A DNA stretch of 7,783 nucleotides, from the NCBI GenBank assembly GCA_031256755.1, contig JAIRPZ010000251.1, forward strand, positions 1 through 7,783, read 5' to 3'. Of this stretch, positions 5,287 through 7,783 are shown one piece after another. Each line of letters starts with the position of its first letter. The stretch's first letter is position 1. Under the pieces are notes generated by a model, which saw only the letters and a program-made list of their open reading frames with translations, was not told where the DNA came from and ran no database searches. A program made the position numbers and the translations under genes. The stretch is from Planctomycetaceae bacterium. Its GTDB lineage: Bacteria > Planctomycetota > Planctomycetia > Pirellulales > Thermoguttaceae.

Positions 5287-6513
5287 TTGACTGCATTGAT
5301 TTCTGCATTTCCCCGCCGCATAGCGGTTCTCGGCTCCAGCGGCAGCATTGGAAAAAATGCCCTTGAAGTCATTGCCGGTTCGGACGGACACCTTGTCCCG
5401 ATCCTTCTTTCCGTTCACCGCCGCACCGATATTCTTGCCGAGCAGGTGCGGCAAATCATTGACCGGAACGCCGCACTGCCCCGCTGGATTGCGGTCACCG
5501 ATCCGGCAGCAGACCGGTCGCCGCTTCAGCAACTGCCGAAAACGATTGAAATCCGGTTCGGACATGACGCTCTGTGCGAAATGATCCGGCAGACCGAAAT
5601 TGATACCGTGCTGTCTGCCATTGTCGGCAGCGCAGGACTGACCAGCACCGTTGCCGCTCTCGAAGCCGGCAAAACCGTTGCCCTTGCCAATAAAGAATCG
5701 CTGGTGATGGGCGGTTCGGTTTTAACCGGTTTTGCCGAAAAACATGGCGGACGTTTAATTCCGGTAGACAGCGAACACAGTGCCGTCATGCAGGCATTGC
5801 AGTCATGGAAAATGGACAGCGGTCAGGAAAAAAACAGTGCCGAACATTCTGCCGGTTCAGCGGTCGAAAAAATTATTTTAACCGCAAGCGGCGGTCCTTT
5901 TCGGAACCGGACGCTTGCCGAACTCGCTGACGTAACCGTGGAAGATGCGCTTGCCCATCCGACATGGAATATGGGAAAGAAGATTACCGTGGATTCGGCA
6001 ACGCTGATCAATAAGGCGTTGGAAATTATTGAAGCCCGATGGTTTTTTGATATACCGGCGGCAAAAATCGGCGTAATGATTCATCCGCAGTCGCTGATTC
6101 ATTCCATGGTCGAATTCGTTGACGGATCGGTCATGGCTCAAATGAGTCCGCCGGATATGCGGCTGCCGATTCAGTTAGCGTTAAATTATCCGTTTCGTTT
6201 TCCGGGACCGTCGCTGAAATGGGATTGGACAAAATCCCGAATGCTGGAGTTTTATCCGCCCGATTATGAACGTTTTCCGGCCATTCCGCTCGGATTGGAA
6301 GTTGCCGAAAAAGGAGGAACTGCCGGTGCAGTGATCAATGCGGCGAATGAAGTTGCCGCCGCCGCATTTCTTGCTGGAAAATTGCCGTTCCACAAAATCG
6401 TTTCTATTTGCCGGACTGTTTTGGAAAATCACACCTTTGATCCTAATCCGGCATTGGAAGAACTGCCTGCCGTTGACCGCCGGGCAAGAACCGAAGCGGA
6501 AAAAATGATTTAA
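5287..6513 (+). CDS. dxr: 1-deoxy-D-xylulose 5-phosphate reductoisomerase
   Basis: Dxr turns 1-deoxy-D-xylulose 5-phosphate into 2-C-methyl-D-erythritol 4-phosphate with NADPH and a divalent metal, the first committed step of the MEP isoprenoid pathway, in the cytoplasm. The 408 residues show the NADPH loop VLGSSGSIGKN (14-24), NKESLVMGG (135-143), the metal ligands D161 and E163 in PVDSEHS and E246 in NKALE, the substrate-loop HPTWNMGKK (224-232) and HPQSLIHSMVEF (266-277). A polar insert (about 174-193, rich in S, E and K) precedes KIILTASGGPF. Length is typical. A TGA at 5278-5280 closes the frame upstream, so the start must be TTG at 5287 or, less likely, TTG at 5296; an ATG at 5277 is out of frame. 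No Shine-Dalgarno site is seen. It has its own promoter and converges on the GAF gene. Confidence 0.97.
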   Translation: MTALISAFPRRIAVLGSSGSIGKNALEVIAGSDGHLVPILLSVHRRTDILAEQVRQIIDRNAALPRWIAVTDPAADRSPLQQLPKTIEIRFGHDALCEMIRQTEIDTVLSAIVGSAGLTSTVAALEAGKTVALANKESLVMGGSVLTGFAEKHGGRLIPVDSEHSAVMQALQSWKMDSGQEKNSAEHSAGSAVEKIILTASGGPFRNRTLAELADVTVEDALAHPTWNMGKKITVDSATLINKALEIIEARWFFDIPAAKIGVMIHPQSLIHSMVEFVDGSVMAQMSPPDMRLPIQLALNYPFRFPGPSLKWDWTKSRMLEFYPPDYERFPAIPLGLEVAEKGGTAGAVINAANEVAAAAFLAGKLPFHKIVSICRTVLENHTFDPNPALEELPAVDRRARTEAEKMI

Positions 6514-7415
6514 CCGGTTTCCTGTCCGCTTTGTCCGCAGGACGGCAACGCCGCCGGCATACTTTTTATTTTCAGAAGAGCGGCTTTTTCCAACTCGGCA
6601 ACCAGCCGTCCCGCAATGTATTCCATCATCCGCAATTCGTGATCCGTAAAATCCCGGCGGCGGTCGGAATAAAGCCAAAGCGTTCCCAAAATCATCTGCT
6701 GCGACATCACCGGCACACACACCGCCGTTTCAAAGTGTTCCTGCACCTGCCATGCTTCGAAAAGATAATCTTCATTGATAATCACGGCTTGCCCCAAAAT
6801 GGCCTCCACATCGGCGGTGGAATCGTGCAGCGGTTTTGCCGGTTCCAGCAGCCGCTCTTCGGGGAGTCCCCAGCACGCACGCATTTTGAGCGTTTTTTGC
6901 TGGGAATCCAGCATATAAAGAGCGGCAGCACAACAATCAACCAGTTTGGCACTCTCTTTCAGGATACTGTACAGAGTCGGTTCGCAGGGACAAAGTGTAA
7001 AATTGGCGGATAAATCATCTTCATAACCGCGGACGGCTTCCTGCCAGCGGTAAACATCCCCTAAAAAATCAGCAAGCGAAGAAAGAAAATGGAGGCGTTC
7101 TGCATCGTTTAACTTTGGTTTCCGAATATCGCGGGAATTGACCACCACGAGTTGCCCCGGCGATTTGGAGTAAGCCAGCCCGACGGGAAAGAACTGATGG
7201 GCATTTTCCGGCATTTTCGCTCCGTTCCGCATGAACCGGACATCGATGCCGAGATTATTCCAAACGGATTGGAGCAGCCCCGGCAAACTGCCCAAAACCG
7301 GAATATCTTCAAAATCGATTCCTTTTTGAGCGGGAAAATTCAGCAGGTGATCTGCATAGAGAGAGTCCGTCGGGAAAGGAACAGTATTCTGATTTGCGGT
7401 TTCGATCCTTGTCAT
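6510..7415 (-). CDS. GAF domain protein, probable cytoplasmic sensor
   Basis: The 301-residue soluble protein has two parts. Residues about 38-130 (from PVLGSLPGLLQSVW to LADFLGDVYRWQEAV) form an N-terminal domain that may be a diverged sensor fold. Residues about 140-278 are a GAF domain: AALYMLDSQQKTLKMRACWGL (164-184), the bridging segment with AVIINEDY (210-217), ETAVCVPVMSQQMILGTLWLYS (229-250) and DFTDHELRMMEYIAGRLVAEL (255-275). GAF domains bind small ligands or tune signalling partners. No kinase, cyclase, phosphatase or DNA-binding output domain follows; the tail after 278 is short and polar, so it must act through a partner or be a stand-alone sensor. Cysteines cluster at 142, 144, 161 and 162. 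I associate this architecture with planctomycetes. No Shine-Dalgarno site precedes the ATG at 7415. The ligand is unknown. Confidence 0.85.
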   Translation of the reverse strand: MTRIETANQNTVPFPTDSLYADHLLNFPAQKGIDFEDIPVLGSLPGLLQSVWNNLGIDVRFMRNGAKMPENAHQFFPVGLAYSKSPGQLVVVNSRDIRKPKLNDAERLHFLSSLADFLGDVYRWQEAVRGYEDDLSANFTLCPCEPTLYSILKESAKLVDCCAAALYMLDSQQKTLKMRACWGLPEERLLEPAKPLHDSTADVEAILGQAVIINEDYLFEAWQVQEHFETAVCVPVMSQQMILGTLWLYSDRRRDFTDHELRMMEYIAGRLVAELEKAALLKIKSMPAALPSCGQSGQETG

Positions 7416-7456
7416 ACTTTGCGCTGCGGAACTATTTTCGGGGGGACTTGCTGCAT

Positions 7457-7485
7457 AGAATACGCTGCCTGTCCAAAAAACACAA
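7457..7485 (-). promoter_or_regulatory. possible promoter of the GAF gene
   Basis: On the minus strand TTGTGT (7485-7480) and TATTCT (7462-7457) are 17 bases apart, placing the start about 35 bases before the ATG at 7415. Only half of the -35 positions and four of six -10 positions match consensus, so the call is tentative. Confidence 0.35.
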
Positions 7486-7495
7486 TCGGACAGGC
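7467..7495. repeat. inverted repeat spanning the GAF gene upstream region
   Basis: GCCTGTCC (7467-7474) and GGACAGGC (7488-7495) are a perfect eight-base inverted repeat around a 13-base spacer. The putative -35 box of the GAF gene lies in the spacer. It could be an operator for a dimeric regulator, or a terminator hairpin for the gene at the right edge; on the minus strand the run of Ts lies inside the loop rather than after the stem, which argues against a standard terminator. Confidence 0.45.
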
Positions 7496-7594
7496 GGCGG
7501 AAGAAACAATACCCTTTTTGCGGAAAACTAATTTTTCGTATTTTAACGTCAGAACGCCTCTAAAAAAAGAGCCCTCGCTGCCTGCCTTTCGGTT

Positions 7595-7783
7595 TTACCA
7601 CGTTTTCGGTTCTCTTTCCGGCTTGTGAACGGTCACGTTGTCGCCTGATTGAACAATCACAAACAGCCCCTTGCCCAACGCAAAATCCTTCACATTCTTC
7701 CGCACCACGCCGCCGCCAATGGCTCCCAGTATCCGGCGGGAATCACGCCGCGAGTCCGCCCAACACCGGTACTTTTCCAATCG
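7595..7783 (-). CDS. C-terminal end of an unidentified protein, possibly PD-(D/E)XK/DUF3782-like (5' part outside window)
   Basis: The minus strand is open from the window's right edge to a TAA at 7597-7595, 62 codons. A TTG at 7780 is the only start-like codon near the edge, but the frame continues past it, so this is most simply the 3' end of a longer gene. The end reads AIGGGVV, then DFALGKGLFVIVQSGDNVTV, then KPEREPKTW. An alternating hydrophobic pattern with a G-L-x-V-I-x-Q-S-G-D strand and a terminal K-x-W is what I remember from the C-termini of coiled-coil plus nuclease-fold proteins annotated DUF3782 or PD-(D/E)XK-like in planctomycetes and spirochaetes. The catalytic core, if any, is outside the window, so function cannot be judged. 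The gap to the GAF gene start is about 180 bases; the two share direction. Confidence 0.6.
   Translation of the reverse strand, partial: RLEKYRCWADSRRDSRRILGAIGGGVVRKNVKDFALGKGLFVIVQSGDNVTVHKPEREPKTW

Noticed and set aside
5277..5300. Frameshift at the start of dxr
   Set aside because: The ATG at 5277 is out of frame, but TTG at 5287 gives a normal-length N-terminus and the promoter spacing fits, so no frameshift is needed.
7152..7628. 158-codon plus-strand open frame
   Set aside because: Mostly antisense to the N-terminal half of the GAF protein; no motif and no ribosome site.
1..7783. CRISPR array, tRNA or rRNA gene, complete insertion sequence
   Set aside because: No regularly spaced repeats, cloverleaf with a CCA end, rRNA-like stretch or terminal inverted repeats flanking a transposase were seen by eye.

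Overview
This 7.8 kb window of mid-GC DNA is most likely from a planctomycete, probably a host-associated or anaerobic one. The evidence is a small conserved protein (2617-2844, minus) with a C-terminal motif I know from planctomycete genomes, a GAF protein (6510-7415, minus) of a type I associate with that phylum, and the scarcity of Shine-Dalgarno sites. The phylum is an inference from remembered families, not from a search. No rRNA, tRNA, CRISPR array, complete insertion sequence or phage gene is visible.

Layout. The left edge (1-485, minus) is the 5' two-thirds or so of an Rpn/PD-(D/E)XK_2 family nuclease, running off the window. Back to back with it is a Tat-exported cupin resembling D-lyxose ketol-isomerase (658-1404, plus). 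The two genes are separated by divergent sigma70-type promoters, and the cupin leader carries a long hairpin. Next come a YbjQ/UPF0145 protein (1520-1882) and an exported nitroreductase-fold protein (1919-2563), 36 bases apart and probably co-transcribed. They converge on the small planctomycete protein, with a hairpin between them. A 300-base gap then holds a strong promoter for a stand-alone glycogen branching enzyme, glgB (3145-5064). A 222-base gap with another strong promoter leads to dxr of the MEP isoprenoid pathway (5287-6513), which starts with TTG. dxr converges on the GAF gene, and the two stop codons share one TTAA. The right edge (7595-7783, minus) is the C-terminal end of another protein, perhaps of a PD-(D/E)XK/DUF3782-like family.

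How the genes relate. glgB and dxr are core metabolic genes with their own promoters, not part of pathway operons here. The exported cupin, YbjQ and nitroreductase genes are accessory, and I see no shared pathway that sequence alone proves. I do not find a convincing new multi-gene system. The points most worth checking are the leader hairpin at 579-629, the apparently leaderless nuclease promoter, the exported isomerase-like cupin and the YbjQ/nitroreductase pair.
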